DNA of 49,384 nt, from positions 29,530-78,913 of the forward strand of contig MEOG01000024.1 of assembly GCA_001769125.1 (NCBI GenBank), read 5' to 3'. This document shows positions 25,253-34,245 of the stretch, in pieces. The translations under genes and the position numbers were made by a program. The stretch is from Bacteroidetes bacterium GWF2_35_48 (GTDB lineage Bacteria > Bacteroidota > Bacteroidia > Bacteroidales > GWF2-35-48). Within the stretch, counting starts at the first letter, position 1. Each line of letters opens with the position of its first letter. A model generated the notes under the pieces. It had not been told where the DNA came from. It searched no databases and saw only the letters and a list, made by a program, of their open reading frames with translations.

Positions 25253-25891
25253 ATGAATTTTCTCGCCCACATTTATTTATCAGGCAAAAACCCTGATATA
25301 AGGCTTGGAAGCTTTATTGCAGATTCTGTAAAAGGGCGCGATTACAATGATTATGCACCTGATATAAAAAAAGGAATTCTGCTTCACCGAAGCATAGATA
25401 CATTTACAGATCAGCATCCTGTTATTCATTCCTGCAAACATTTAGTTAGAAAAGAGTACAGAAAGTACTCCGGAATTATTATTGATATTTTTTTCGATCA
25501 TTTTCTTGCAGCCTATTGGTCGAATTTTTCTTCAGAATCTTTAGAAGATTTTGCCCGGAATAATTACAGATTAATGGAAGAAAATAAATCTGTCTTGCCG
25601 GAAAGAGTATTACAATTTTATCCTTTCATGGTTCAGAATAACTGGTTGCTTATGTACAGTACGATTGAAGGAATTGAAAAAGTATTACAACGTATGCCTA
25701 CACGTACATCTCTTCCACAGATGGCTGAATTCGGAATTAAAGTTTTAAGGGAGAATTATAATCTGCTCAGGAATTACTTTTTTCTGTATATGGGAGATGT
25801 AATAAAGTATGTTGAGGAAAATCATCACATTAATATAATGAGGCAAAAAAAAGAAAAAACATCAAGAAAGCAAACCAAGGCAAACTTTTAA
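25253..25891 (+). CDS. acpH: Acyl carrier protein phosphodiesterase (AcpH)
   Basis: The 212-residue protein starts MNFLAHIYLSGKNPDIRLGSFIADSVKG, the ACP hydrolyase signature; His and Asp residues there bind the metal. Further marks are LHRSIDTFTDQHP and the helix IIIDIFFDHFLAAYW. The enzyme removes the phosphopantetheine group from acyl carrier protein. Length is near the usual 193 with a lysine-rich C-terminal extension (RQKKEKTSRKQTK). Its 3' end overlaps the convergent GH3 gene by 30 bp. Confidence 0.85.
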   Translation: MNFLAHIYLSGKNPDIRLGSFIADSVKGRDYNDYAPDIKKGILLHRSIDTFTDQHPVIHSCKHLVRKEYRKYSGIIIDIFFDHFLAAYWSNFSSESLEDFARNNYRLMEENKSVLPERVLQFYPFMVQNNWLLMYSTIEGIEKVLQRMPTRTSLPQMAEFGIKVLRENYNLLRNYFFLYMGDVIKYVEENHHINIMRQKKEKTSRKQTKANF

Positions 25892-26974
25892 ACGAATTAC
25901 CCTTTTTACCGATTCATATATTTGTTTCTTAAAACCTTCATCCGTACTCATTTTTTTTAAAATACTGTGAACTGTTATTTTTTCATTGGCAGGCATCAGG
26001 ATAATATCGCAGCCCGCTTCTGCAGCTTTTAAAGTCGGATTTTTCACATTCCCCAACGCACCCATATTCATACCGTCTGTAATGATAATGCCTTTAAATC
26101 CTAATTCATTTCTGAGCAAATCTGTTACAATTTTCCGGGAACAAGTAGCAGGATCGCCATTCGTAGAATATTTTTCATTATTTTTTACAGCAATATGCCC
26201 TACCATGACCGAGATAACGCTGTCTTCGATTAATTTTTTAAAAACCTCCAGTTCTATCATTTCTCCATCTATGCTGACAAGATTTTTATGACTGTCGCCT
26301 TTAACATTGCCATGTCCGGGAAAATGTTTTATAGTTGCAGCGACCTGTTCTGCATGAGAAGCGCGCACAAAAGCTTTGCACAATTCCACCACTTTTTCTT
26401 TATCGGCTCCATAGCTTCTGTTATTAATAACTTCTTTATTAATGGCAAGATCGCAAACAGGAGCAAAATTATATCTGATTCCAAGCTCCCGAAGTTTTTT
26501 GCTGATAAATATCCCTGTTTCTGCAGATTCTTCTACAGAAGCAATCGTATTGGTCTTTTTTACTTTTTCAAAATCTTTAATTTTATAGTGAATCAAACTT
26601 GGCTCTCCGTCTGTACTTAAAAGCATTGGAAGCGTCTTAGCTGAATCTGCAATCTTCTGAAATTCTTTTTCCATTACAATACATTCTTCCCTGGTTACTT
26701 TTAAATAAATAACACCCCCGATATATCCCTTTTCAATACTTTTTATGATTTCTTTTTTCGGTTTAGCAATTGCTCCTGTTGCCTGAATAATCATCTGCCC
26801 TACTCGCTGTGTATCGTTTAATTGAGAAAAATAATGATTTGTGAGTGAATCCAAAAGTGGATTTGTTTTATAAAAATCCTGGGAATTAAAAGCAGGATTA
26901 TTAAGCTGCGAATGAGCTGCAACAGAAATAAAAACAAATGATATAAAAATTAGTATTCGCATATTTTTTTGCAA
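25862..26974 (-). CDS. Glycoside hydrolase family 3 protein (beta-N-acetylhexosaminidase type)
   Basis: The 370-residue protein has a signal peptide (MQKNMRILIFISFVFISVAAHSQ) and one GH3 N-terminal TIM barrel. It has the NagZ-type loop KHFPGHGNVKGDSH (about residues 217-230), whose Asp-Ser-His acts as acid/base, and the nucleophile Asp in IIITDGMNMGAL. These enzymes cut N-acetylglucosamine from peptidoglycan fragments or chitooligosaccharides. It is shorter than Bacteroidota proteins that fuse GH3 to a beta-lactamase domain. The signal peptide puts it outside the cytoplasm, unlike E. coli NagZ, which is cytoplasmic. Overlaps acpH by 30 bp at the tail. Confidence 0.88.
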   Translation of the reverse strand: MQKNMRILIFISFVFISVAAHSQLNNPAFNSQDFYKTNPLLDSLTNHYFSQLNDTQRVGQMIIQATGAIAKPKKEIIKSIEKGYIGGVIYLKVTREECIVMEKEFQKIADSAKTLPMLLSTDGEPSLIHYKIKDFEKVKKTNTIASVEESAETGIFISKKLRELGIRYNFAPVCDLAINKEVINNRSYGADKEKVVELCKAFVRASHAEQVAATIKHFPGHGNVKGDSHKNLVSIDGEMIELEVFKKLIEDSVISVMVGHIAVKNNEKYSTNGDPATCSRKIVTDLLRNELGFKGIIITDGMNMGALGNVKNPTLKAAEAGCDIILMPANEKITVHSILKKMSTDEGFKKQIYESVKRVIRLKVCLGLLS

Positions 26975-27172
26975 TTTAACTATTATTAATCATTGTTTTA
27001 TCATGGTTTTGCTTTATTTACAAACAAACAAGAGTTAATTTCTTTGTGAGCGAAAAACAGAGTAGGCATGCTTACACCAAAGGCTCAATCCCATTCTTCA
27101 CTGATTTGCATTTTTTTTCTAAACTACAATTTTTTTCTACTTTTGGCAATTCTTAAACCAAATAATTTTAAT

Positions 27173-28330
27173 ATGAAAAAGATAAATTATTTTATGATTC
27201 TTGCATTAAGTGTAATATCTGTAGTATTTAATGCATGTAAAAAAGAGGAAGATGAAACGCCTACACCTGATGATACCACAATCACAATTACTGAGCATAT
27301 TACCTCAAGCACTACCTGGCTGGCTTCTAAAACATATATTATTAACGGTGAAATTTATGTTGACGGATGCACTCTTACCATTGAACCGGGAACTACAATT
27401 AAATTCGGCACTTGGGGTTCACTTAACTTTGGATATGATGGAAACACGACACTTGTTGCAAACGGAACAGCAGACAAGCCTATCACATTTACATCTAGTG
27501 CCACATCTCCGGTAGCAGGTGCATGGGATGGTCTCTATTTTTGGCAATATACACTTCAAAATTCAAGTATGACCCATTGTTTAATTGACTATGCAGGAAC
27601 GAATTCACGAGGAGCAGTTTGCTTAATTGGTTGTAAAATAACATTTAATAATTGTACTATTAAAAATGCTAAAACCACAGGAATAAATTGTGATTATGGA
27701 ACTGCCGATTTCATGAGTTTTAACAACAACTCTATTTCAAATTGTGGCACACATGCAATTGAAATATATACGCATTCCATTCAAAATATTGGAACCGGTA
27801 ACACGATTACTTGTTCTTCAGGTTATGGAATTGCTGTAAAAGATGGCTCATACAACAGCACGACTTCCAATACATGGAAAAAACAAACAGTTCCTTATTT
27901 TATCAATTCTACTATAACTATTGATGGCAACCTGACAATTGAAGCAGGAAGCACGTTTAAATTTGCAGCAGGAACGGCAATGGAAATCGGTTATACTTCG
28001 AATACTTATTTCAGCGCAATTGGAACTACGACAGAACCTATAACTTTTACAACTTCGGCTACAAGTCCTGCCCCCGGAGGATGGAATGGCATTATTTTTT
28101 ATGCTTACACGCAAAGCAATTCTAAAATGGATTATTGCAATGTTACTTATGGAGGCTTTAATGGGAATACGAATAATGCAAATATATCGCTGAATGATGT
28201 AAATAACATGACGATTTCTAATTGCAACATTTCTTATTCACAAGCTTGGGGAATTTATAAAAACAATTCCAACTTCATAGACACCGGAAATACATTCAGT
28301 AATAATGCACTGGGTAATATAAACCCATAA
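27173..28330 (+). CDS. Lipoprotein with parallel beta-helix repeats
   Basis: From ATG 27173 the product is 385 residues. An upstream in-frame ATG at 27068 would put 35 residues before the signal peptide and is rejected. The signal MKKINYFMILALSVISVVFNAC ends in a lipobox with Cys22. Two homologous blocks of about 95 residues (near 60-155 and 235-330) open with a W..., N/I-rich strand such as TIEPGTTIKFG or TIEAGSTFKFA, then LVANGTADKPITFTSSATSP or FSAIGTTTEPITFTTSATSP. The rest has NNCTIKNAKTTGINC-like rungs typical of right-handed beta helices, as in carbohydrate-degrading or surface proteins. Catalytic residues are not visible. A TACTTTTG box is at 27138-27145. Confidence 0.8.
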   Translation: MKKINYFMILALSVISVVFNACKKEEDETPTPDDTTITITEHITSSTTWLASKTYIINGEIYVDGCTLTIEPGTTIKFGTWGSLNFGYDGNTTLVANGTADKPITFTSSATSPVAGAWDGLYFWQYTLQNSSMTHCLIDYAGTNSRGAVCLIGCKITFNNCTIKNAKTTGINCDYGTADFMSFNNNSISNCGTHAIEIYTHSIQNIGTGNTITCSSGYGIAVKDGSYNSTTSNTWKKQTVPYFINSTITIDGNLTIEAGSTFKFAAGTAMEIGYTSNTYFSAIGTTTEPITFTTSATSPAPGGWNGIIFYAYTQSNSKMDYCNVTYGGFNGNTNNANISLNDVNNMTISNCNISYSQAWGIYKNNSNFIDTGNTFSNNALGNINP

Positions 28331-28349
28331 AAAATCAACAATAAATAGA

Positions 28350-28373
28350 GAGCTGCTTCGGCAGCTTTTTTTT
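28350..28373 (+). terminator. Intrinsic terminator with TTCG tetraloop
   Basis: AGCTGC, loop TTCG, GCAGCT, then a run of nine T. It starts 20 bp after the beta-helix lipoprotein stop. This is the cleanest terminator in the window. Confidence 0.9.
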
Positions 28374-28392
28374 TGGATATAAAACAAATTGC

Positions 28393-28421
28393 TTGTCAAT
28401 TCGTTTTAATCATTAATTTTG
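28393..28421 (+). promoter_or_regulatory. Promoter of the moxR operon
   Basis: TTG (28393-28395), an 18-bp spacer and TAATTTTG (28414-28421) give a near-ideal Bacteroidota sigma-ABfr-type promoter, 25 bp before the ATG at 28446. Confidence 0.6.
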
Positions 28422-28445
28422 TTCCTTTTAAAATCAGAATGAATT

Positions 28446-29414
28446 ATGAATTTCAAAAGTGATGTTGAAGCAATAGATGCGTTAAGAGTAGCGCACGAAA
28501 AGCTGCTGAATGAAGTACAAAAAGTAATTTTCGGACAGGATAAAATTATTAAAGAATTAATAATTGCCATTTTCAGTAAAGGACACTGTTTGCTCATAGG
28601 AGTTCCGGGATTGGCAAAAACACTTATTGTTACAACAATCGGAGATGTACTCGGATTAAAATACAACCGTATTCAGTTTACTCCCGACCTTATGCCCTCT
28701 GATATTGTTGGCGCTGAAATCTTAAACGACCAGCGTGAATTCAAATTTATACAAGGTCCTATTTTTGCAAATTTTATTCTTGCCGATGAAATTAACCGTA
28801 CACCCCCAAAAACACAATCGGCTTTGCTTGAAGCAATGCAGGAATTAACGGTTACCGCCAATGGAGTAAAATACGAATTACAGCCCCCTTTCTTCGTTCT
28901 GGCAACTCAAAACCCGATTGAACAAGAAGGTACGTACCCGTTACCGGAAGCGCAGTTAGACCGATTTATGTTTAACATCTGGCTCGATTATCCTACAATT
29001 CAGGATGAAATTACCATTGTTAAAAACACCACTTCAAACTATCAGGTCAAGCTTGAAAAAGTACTGACTGCCGAAGAAATTGTTTATTTCCAGAACCTCA
29101 TCCGAAGAGTGCCTGTAAATGACAATGTGATGTCGTATGCCGTGAATCTTGCAGCGCGCACACGCCCAAAAACAGAAACAGCGCATCCGCTTGCAACGAA
29201 ATACCTTAGCTGGGGAGCAGGACCAAGAGCTTCGCAATATCTTATTGTAGGAGCAAAAACACATGCCGTATTGCACGGAAAATATTCTCCGGATATTGAA
29301 GATGTAAAAGCTGTAGCACATCTGATATTGCGACACAGAATAATCCGTAATTATAAAGCCGAAGCAGAAAACATCACAACCGAATATTTAATTGATGAAT
29401 TTGCCAAAGCATAA
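28446..29414 (+). CDS. MoxR-family AAA+ ATPase
   Basis: The 322-residue protein has the Walker A motif GVPGLAKT (residues 52-59) and Walker B FILADEINRTPPKTQSALLEAMQE (Asp-Glu 114-115), then FFVLATQNPIEQEGTYPLPEAQLDRF with sensor 1 and the arginine finger. These are diagnostic for MoxR ATPases, which act as chaperones for membrane or secreted proteins, often beside DUF58 and VWA genes. No such partners are present in this window; an OstA-like gene follows 24 bp later, so the pair may be co-transcribed. Length is normal and nothing is missing. Confidence 0.92.
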   Translation: MNFKSDVEAIDALRVAHEKLLNEVQKVIFGQDKIIKELIIAIFSKGHCLLIGVPGLAKTLIVTTIGDVLGLKYNRIQFTPDLMPSDIVGAEILNDQREFKFIQGPIFANFILADEINRTPPKTQSALLEAMQELTVTANGVKYELQPPFFVLATQNPIEQEGTYPLPEAQLDRFMFNIWLDYPTIQDEITIVKNTTSNYQVKLEKVLTAEEIVYFQNLIRRVPVNDNVMSYAVNLAARTRPKTETAHPLATKYLSWGAGPRASQYLIVGAKTHAVLHGKYSPDIEDVKAVAHLILRHRIIRNYKAEAENITTEYLIDEFAKA

Positions 29415-29438
29415 ATTTTCATCAAAAAATAAATCAGA

Positions 29439-30971
29439 ATGAGCCTATACGTTCAATATTCACGCTTACTTTGGTTTATATTGCTTCTTTTTTCTATTTC
29501 TGATTCTTTCAGCCAGAAAACTACAAAAATCGAAATCATTGCAGCCAACAGTCTTGAATTTGATGAACGACTTGGTAAAGATGTGAAAAGACTCCTGGGC
29601 GATGTTCAGTTCAGGCACGATAATGCATTGATGTATTGCGACAGTGCCTACTTTTACTCTTCATCGAATACCATTGATGCGTTCAATAATATCCGTATTA
29701 TTCAGGGAGATTCTTTAAGCCTTACCGGAGATAAACTAAATTACAACGGAAATGAAAAAATGGCCCGAATGCGTGGCGATGTTGTACTTACGCATAAAGG
29801 CTCCATCTTAAAAACAAAATTTCTGGATTTCGATCGCGCTAAAAACACCGGCTATTATTATAATCACGGAACAATAACCGATCAGGATAACAACCTGAAA
29901 AGTATCAGAGGTTATTATTACGCGAAGACGAATGATTTTTTTTCGATTGACTCCGTTGTACTTGTAAACCCCAAGTACACGATGTATTCTGATACGCTCA
30001 AGTACAATACCAAAACCGATATTAGTTTTTTTTACGGTCCCACTATCATACGAAGCGGCGATACAAGTTTAATCTATTGCGAAAACGGCTGGTATAATAC
30101 AAAAACAGAAATCTCTCAATACAATAAAAATGCTTTTGTTGTAAACAAAGAACAAAAACTAAAGGGCGACAGCCTGTATTACGACAGAAATAACGGCATA
30201 GGAAAAGCATTTGTGAATGTTGAATTAAACGACACGGTTCAAAAAATTATATTAAGAGGGAATAAAGCGATATATTATGAAAAACCCGAGAAAGCTTATG
30301 TAACGGACAAAGCGCTGATGATTCAGATTTCAGAAAAAGACAGCTCCGGTTATGACAGTCTTTATTTGCATGCCGATACCATTCGATACGATTTTGATTC
30401 TACCAACACGTATAAAATTTTTCGCGCTTATAATCATGTAAAACTTTTTAAATCGGATCTTCAAGGAAAATGCGACTCCCTCTCCTACTCTATGCAGGAC
30501 TCCGTTATCCGACTGTTTCATCAGCCTGTTATCTGGGCAGAAGAAAGCCAGCTTACAGCAGAAGCGATTCAAGTTTTTACAAAAGACAACAAAGTTGAAA
30601 AACTTGTAATGACCAATGCTGCATTTATAATATCAATGGAAGACTCCATTCGTTTTAACCAGATGAAAGGAAAAACAATTGTTGGTCATGTTCGCAACAA
30701 TGAGTTGTATAAAATTGATATTACAGGAAATGGTCAGTCTGTGTATTTTGCAAAAGACGATAAGGATTTTATTGGCGCAAACAAAGCTGATTGCAGCGAT
30801 ATGATTATCTATCGGAAAAATAAAAAATTCGAGAAAATACTTTTCATTTCAAAACCAGAAGCAACACTTTTCCCTGTAGAACAAATCTCACAGGAAGACG
30901 CCCGCCTGAAAGACTTCCAATGGTTAGAAAAATACAGACCTAAAGTTTGGGAGGATATTTTTATTTGGTAA
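29439..30971 (+). CDS. OstA-like protein (LPS-transport type)
   Basis: The 510-residue protein starts with a signal peptide (LWFILLLFSISDSFSQ). Its body is a chain of short beta strands in the LptA/OstA pattern: FRHDNALMYCDSAYFY, NTIDAFNNIRIIQGDSLSLTGDKLNYNGNEKMARMRGDVVLTH, repeated with variations (SLYYDRNNGIGKAFVNVELNDT). This jelly-roll fold carries lipopolysaccharide between the membranes in other bacteria. Bacteroidota members are longer than E. coli LptA (185 residues), as here. It is downstream of moxR with a 24-bp gap. The role in lipopolysaccharide transport is inferred from the fold. Confidence 0.85.
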   Translation: MSLYVQYSRLLWFILLLFSISDSFSQKTTKIEIIAANSLEFDERLGKDVKRLLGDVQFRHDNALMYCDSAYFYSSSNTIDAFNNIRIIQGDSLSLTGDKLNYNGNEKMARMRGDVVLTHKGSILKTKFLDFDRAKNTGYYYNHGTITDQDNNLKSIRGYYYAKTNDFFSIDSVVLVNPKYTMYSDTLKYNTKTDISFFYGPTIIRSGDTSLIYCENGWYNTKTEISQYNKNAFVVNKEQKLKGDSLYYDRNNGIGKAFVNVELNDTVQKIILRGNKAIYYEKPEKAYVTDKALMIQISEKDSSGYDSLYLHADTIRYDFDSTNTYKIFRAYNHVKLFKSDLQGKCDSLSYSMQDSVIRLFHQPVIWAEESQLTAEAIQVFTKDNKVEKLVMTNAAFIISMEDSIRFNQMKGKTIVGHVRNNELYKIDITGNGQSVYFAKDDKDFIGANKADCSDMIIYRKNKKFEKILFISKPEATLFPVEQISQEDARLKDFQWLEKYRPKVWEDIFIW

Positions 30972-30993
30972 AGCAGGCAGGTTACCAATTAAC

Positions 30994-32844
30994 CTAATCA
31001 AACCGCACTCCCATCACAGTAACATCATCCATTTGCTCTGTGTTTCCGAGCCAGTCATAAAAAACAGATTCTAACTTTTGTTTTTGTTTTTCCATTGGAA
31101 GCAGAGATATATCTATCAGTGTTTGCTTGAAACGTTTGCTCATAAATTTTTTACGATTAGGACCACCGAATTGATCTGCAAATCCATCTGAAAATAAATA
31201 AACCGAATCATTCTTTTGCAAAGAAATACTGTTAACAGAATATCCTGCAAAATCTTCACAAAATGGTTCTCCTATTGCATGTATATCGGGTTTAAAAACT
31301 GTTAGTTCACTGTTACGAATTAAATATAAGGGATTATGCACTCCTGAAAAAGATAGCGTTCTTTTATTTTTATCATAAACACACAACATCAGATCCATTC
31401 CATCTTGTACTAAATCCCCGCAGTCTTTTTTACGCAAATGATAAAAAATTTCTCTGCATAAATAATTCAAAATATCCGAAGGACTTTTAAGTTTTTTTTC
31501 AAAGACAGCCTGATTTAAAATATTATAACCCATAATGCTCATAAATGCTCCGGGAACGCCGTGACCTGTACAATCTACCACAGAAAAAAATAAAAGATTA
31601 TCATGCTCTTCAAACCAATAAAAGTCGCCACTCACAATATCTCTGGGCTTATATAATACGAATGAATCAGGGAAATAATTCTTAATAATTTCATCAGACG
31701 GAATAATTGCATTTTGAATACGCAAGGCATACCTTATACTTGCAAGAATATTTTTGTTTTTATACGATATTTCATCAAAAGCAGATTTTAGCTCTACATT
31801 TCTGAGTTGATAAATTTCTGCTTCTTTCTGAGAACGTTCAATTGCAAAATTAATCTGCTGCTGCTTTATTTTATTATGAGTTTCACGATTCAGTACTTCT
31901 TCTTTTAAATTATGAAATTTCTTGTAATACTCAAGAGATTTTGAAAGCTCCCCCAACATTTCATAATATTCAGAATACGCCTGCAATACTTCATAAATTA
32001 ATGGTTTCGCGTTAACGTTTACGGCAATTTTATAAGCTTTATCAATATAAGCAAGCGCAGTTATTTCTTTTCTCTTTGAAAAAATTCTACCAAGCCCCAT
32101 ATTGCAATATAAATCGCATCTTTTATCGTTTATTGTTGCATTAGAATTCAAGCTTAAATTGTAGTGTTCTATTGCTTTTGTATTATCGTTTATTTTTTCA
32201 TAAAGGCTTGCCAATCCTATATATGTCCAGGGTAAACCTCCATAGTCATTCATCTCATTTCGAACAGCAAGACTTTTACGGTAAAATTCAATTGCGGTTG
32301 TAAAATCATTCTTTAATGCATACGAACGAGCAATAAGATTTAAAGAGGATGCAGCAGCTTTTTGGTCATGAATTTCTTCTCGAATTGCAAGGCTTATTTT
32401 ATAATTTTCTATTGCATTATCGTAATCAGAAAGGCGGCTGTAAATTAGTCCCATTACGCTCAGGGCATCTCCCTGTTCTTCTTTCAATCCTAAATTTTCA
32501 GCGACTGTCAGCCCTTTCATGCAAAATTTCAAACCATTATCATAATCGCCGTGATGCTCATAAACATTGCCAAGCGTATATAAACACCGGGCATAACCTG
32601 CTTCTTTATTATTTTTTTCAAAAAATTTTAAAACTTCTAAAAGGATTTCTAATAATCGCTCCTCTTTAGAAAGAAAAAAACAACAAAAAGCATAATTCAA
32701 TTTTGCATAAGCAATGCCTTTTTCGTAATTTATTTTCTTCGCATTTTCCAAAGCTTGTTTTGATAAATCAAAAGCTGTGGGCATTTCCTGATAACGAAGT
32801 TGCCAGGTTTGGGAGTTTAAGGAATCTATCTTGGTATGATCCAT
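30994..32844 (-). CDS. TPR protein with SpoIIE/PP2C phosphatase domain
   Basis: The 616-residue protein has no signal peptide or membrane helix. Residues about 10-330 are tetratricopeptide repeats (GYARCLYTLGNVYEHHGDYDNGLKFCMKGL, EQGDALSVMGLIYSRLSDYDNAIENYKISL). A coiled coil (about 330-375) joins them to a SpoIIE-type PP2C phosphatase (about 385-616) with DIVSGDFYWFEEHDNLLFFSVVDCTGHGVPGAFMS and VYLFSDGFADQFGG, where the Asp residues hold the metals. Such proteins dephosphorylate anti-anti-sigma or similar targets in partner-switching cascades. The gene starts 1 bp after the broken STAND gene ends, so the two share an operon. Compare the 959-residue gene at 38344, which has the same TPR-SpoIIE theme with membrane anchoring. 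Confidence 0.9.
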   Translation of the reverse strand: MDHTKIDSLNSQTWQLRYQEMPTAFDLSKQALENAKKINYEKGIAYAKLNYAFCCFFLSKEERLLEILLEVLKFFEKNNKEAGYARCLYTLGNVYEHHGDYDNGLKFCMKGLTVAENLGLKEEQGDALSVMGLIYSRLSDYDNAIENYKISLAIREEIHDQKAAASSLNLIARSYALKNDFTTAIEFYRKSLAVRNEMNDYGGLPWTYIGLASLYEKINDNTKAIEHYNLSLNSNATINDKRCDLYCNMGLGRIFSKRKEITALAYIDKAYKIAVNVNAKPLIYEVLQAYSEYYEMLGELSKSLEYYKKFHNLKEEVLNRETHNKIKQQQINFAIERSQKEAEIYQLRNVELKSAFDEISYKNKNILASIRYALRIQNAIIPSDEIIKNYFPDSFVLYKPRDIVSGDFYWFEEHDNLLFFSVVDCTGHGVPGAFMSIMGYNILNQAVFEKKLKSPSDILNYLCREIFYHLRKKDCGDLVQDGMDLMLCVYDKNKRTLSFSGVHNPLYLIRNSELTVFKPDIHAIGEPFCEDFAGYSVNSISLQKNDSVYLFSDGFADQFGGPNRKKFMSKRFKQTLIDISLLPMEKQKQKLESVFYDWLGNTEQMDDVTVMGVRFD

Positions 32845-32845
32845 T

Positions 32846-34239
32846 TTATGAAATTTTAAGAAAAATCGGATTTAAAGGAAATCGCCTGCCATCTGGTCCG
32901 ATAGCTTTTATATTGTTGAAAATAATTTCATCGCCCGATTTTAAAGTTTGTAAATAATCTATAATTGGTTTCGTTAATTTTGAACCTTTTATATTTAATT
33001 CCTGTGTATGAAATTCCGTTTTCATGATAAATGTATAACTGTCAATTTGAAAATTTAAGTCAAAATCAAAATCAGGAATGTTAACCGTTAAACTATCTAT
33101 CAAAACGGTATGAGGAGAAATTAACCCTTCGCTTTTGTTGCAAAACAGTGCAATAGGTCTAGGTATATTTTTTACACGAAATGATTTTTTACCTAATACT
33201 ATCGTTTCATTATTCAGAACTTTAGCTTGAACCTCAATTTCGCATATCGGATCGGAGCCAGGAAATAGTTTATAACGACCACTATCGCCAGAAACCCGTG
33301 TTTCATCATTAGAAATAACTTTTATTATCAGGTTTTCATTTTTAATTCCTGATGCCGCGACAGTAATTGGATTTTCAATTCCTCTATATACAACATTAAC
33401 CCTATCAGCAGAAACGGTTAAAGTATTTATTACATTCATGTACAAATCATTTTCAGCTTTTTCTTTTGCTTTTAACGCATTTTGTTTTTCTTGTTCAGCT
33501 ATAGAATTTGCATTAATTGCTTCGTTCTTTTTTATTTCAGCTAATAACATAGCTTCTTCTGCTTTATTTCTTAATTGGTCTGATTTAATTTTTTCTTGTT
33601 TTGCAAGAGATTCCTGAATTATTGCCTCTTGTGTTTTTTGGTTTGCAATTAATTCCTGCAATTTTGCATTCTCTTTTTCTTTACTGGCAACTTGAGTCTG
33701 CTCCACTGCCTTTGCCCTTTCTCTTAAAGCCCAGAATGTAAATCCTGAAAATGCAAATAACAATACTATTACAGCTGCAATAGCCAAACGAATTCGCCTC
33801 TGTTTAACTTTTTGAATTTCCTTTTTGCTGTTACTGATTCTGTTTTTTCCTGCTTTGTGCCAAAAATAAACAACTCTTCAAACTGATCAAATATAAAATA
33901 AACAGGTTTAAAATGGTCGAGATATAGTGATTTTACAGCTTTTTTAAGATTATCAGTTTTAACAGGAGAAATTGCATTGCGTTCAATATTTTTCAACCAA
34001 CTTTCATTAATATTGCTTCCTCTTCTGATATTAACGGGAAGCCAGTCGCTGTCGTTAAATTTATTTGCAAGTCCGCAATTGATAAGAGAAGTTTTTCCGG
34101 TACCGGAAATTCCATAGACAAGTAATATTTTGCTTTCAAAAATTTTGTGATACAGTTCTTCTATCTCTGCATCTCTTCCAAAAAACAAGTGTCTGTCTTC
34201 TTTTGTGTAGCTGTCTAAAAATTTAAAAGGAGATTGCAT
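32846..34239 (-). pseudogene. Broken STAND NTPase with GldM C-terminal module
   Basis: The first part (34239-33769, 156 residues) is a STAND NTPase N-terminus: P-loop GISGTGKT and the Walker B stretch YFIFDQFEELFIFGTKQEK. It then runs into TESVTAKRKFKK and a stop, skipping the rest of the NTPase. A second frame begins in the overlap (NRISNSKKEIQKVKQRRIRL, then AIAAVIVLLFAF) and continues to 32846. Its transmembrane helix (33787-33730), coiled coil of about 95 residues and C-terminal domain (YMNVINTLTVSADRVNVVYRG; DFDFDLNFQIDSYTFIM; AIGPDGRRFPLNPIFLKIS) match the GldM C-terminal domain of the gliding/T9SS machinery. An internal deletion of most of the NTPase plus a frameshift is the simplest reading. 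The intact gene probably encoded STAND, transmembrane, coil and GldM_C. Confidence 0.8.
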
Positions 34240-34245
34240 AATAAT

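Noticed and set aside
27068-27172. Extended start for the beta-helix lipoprotein
   Set aside because: It would move the lipobox to residue 57, too far from the start.
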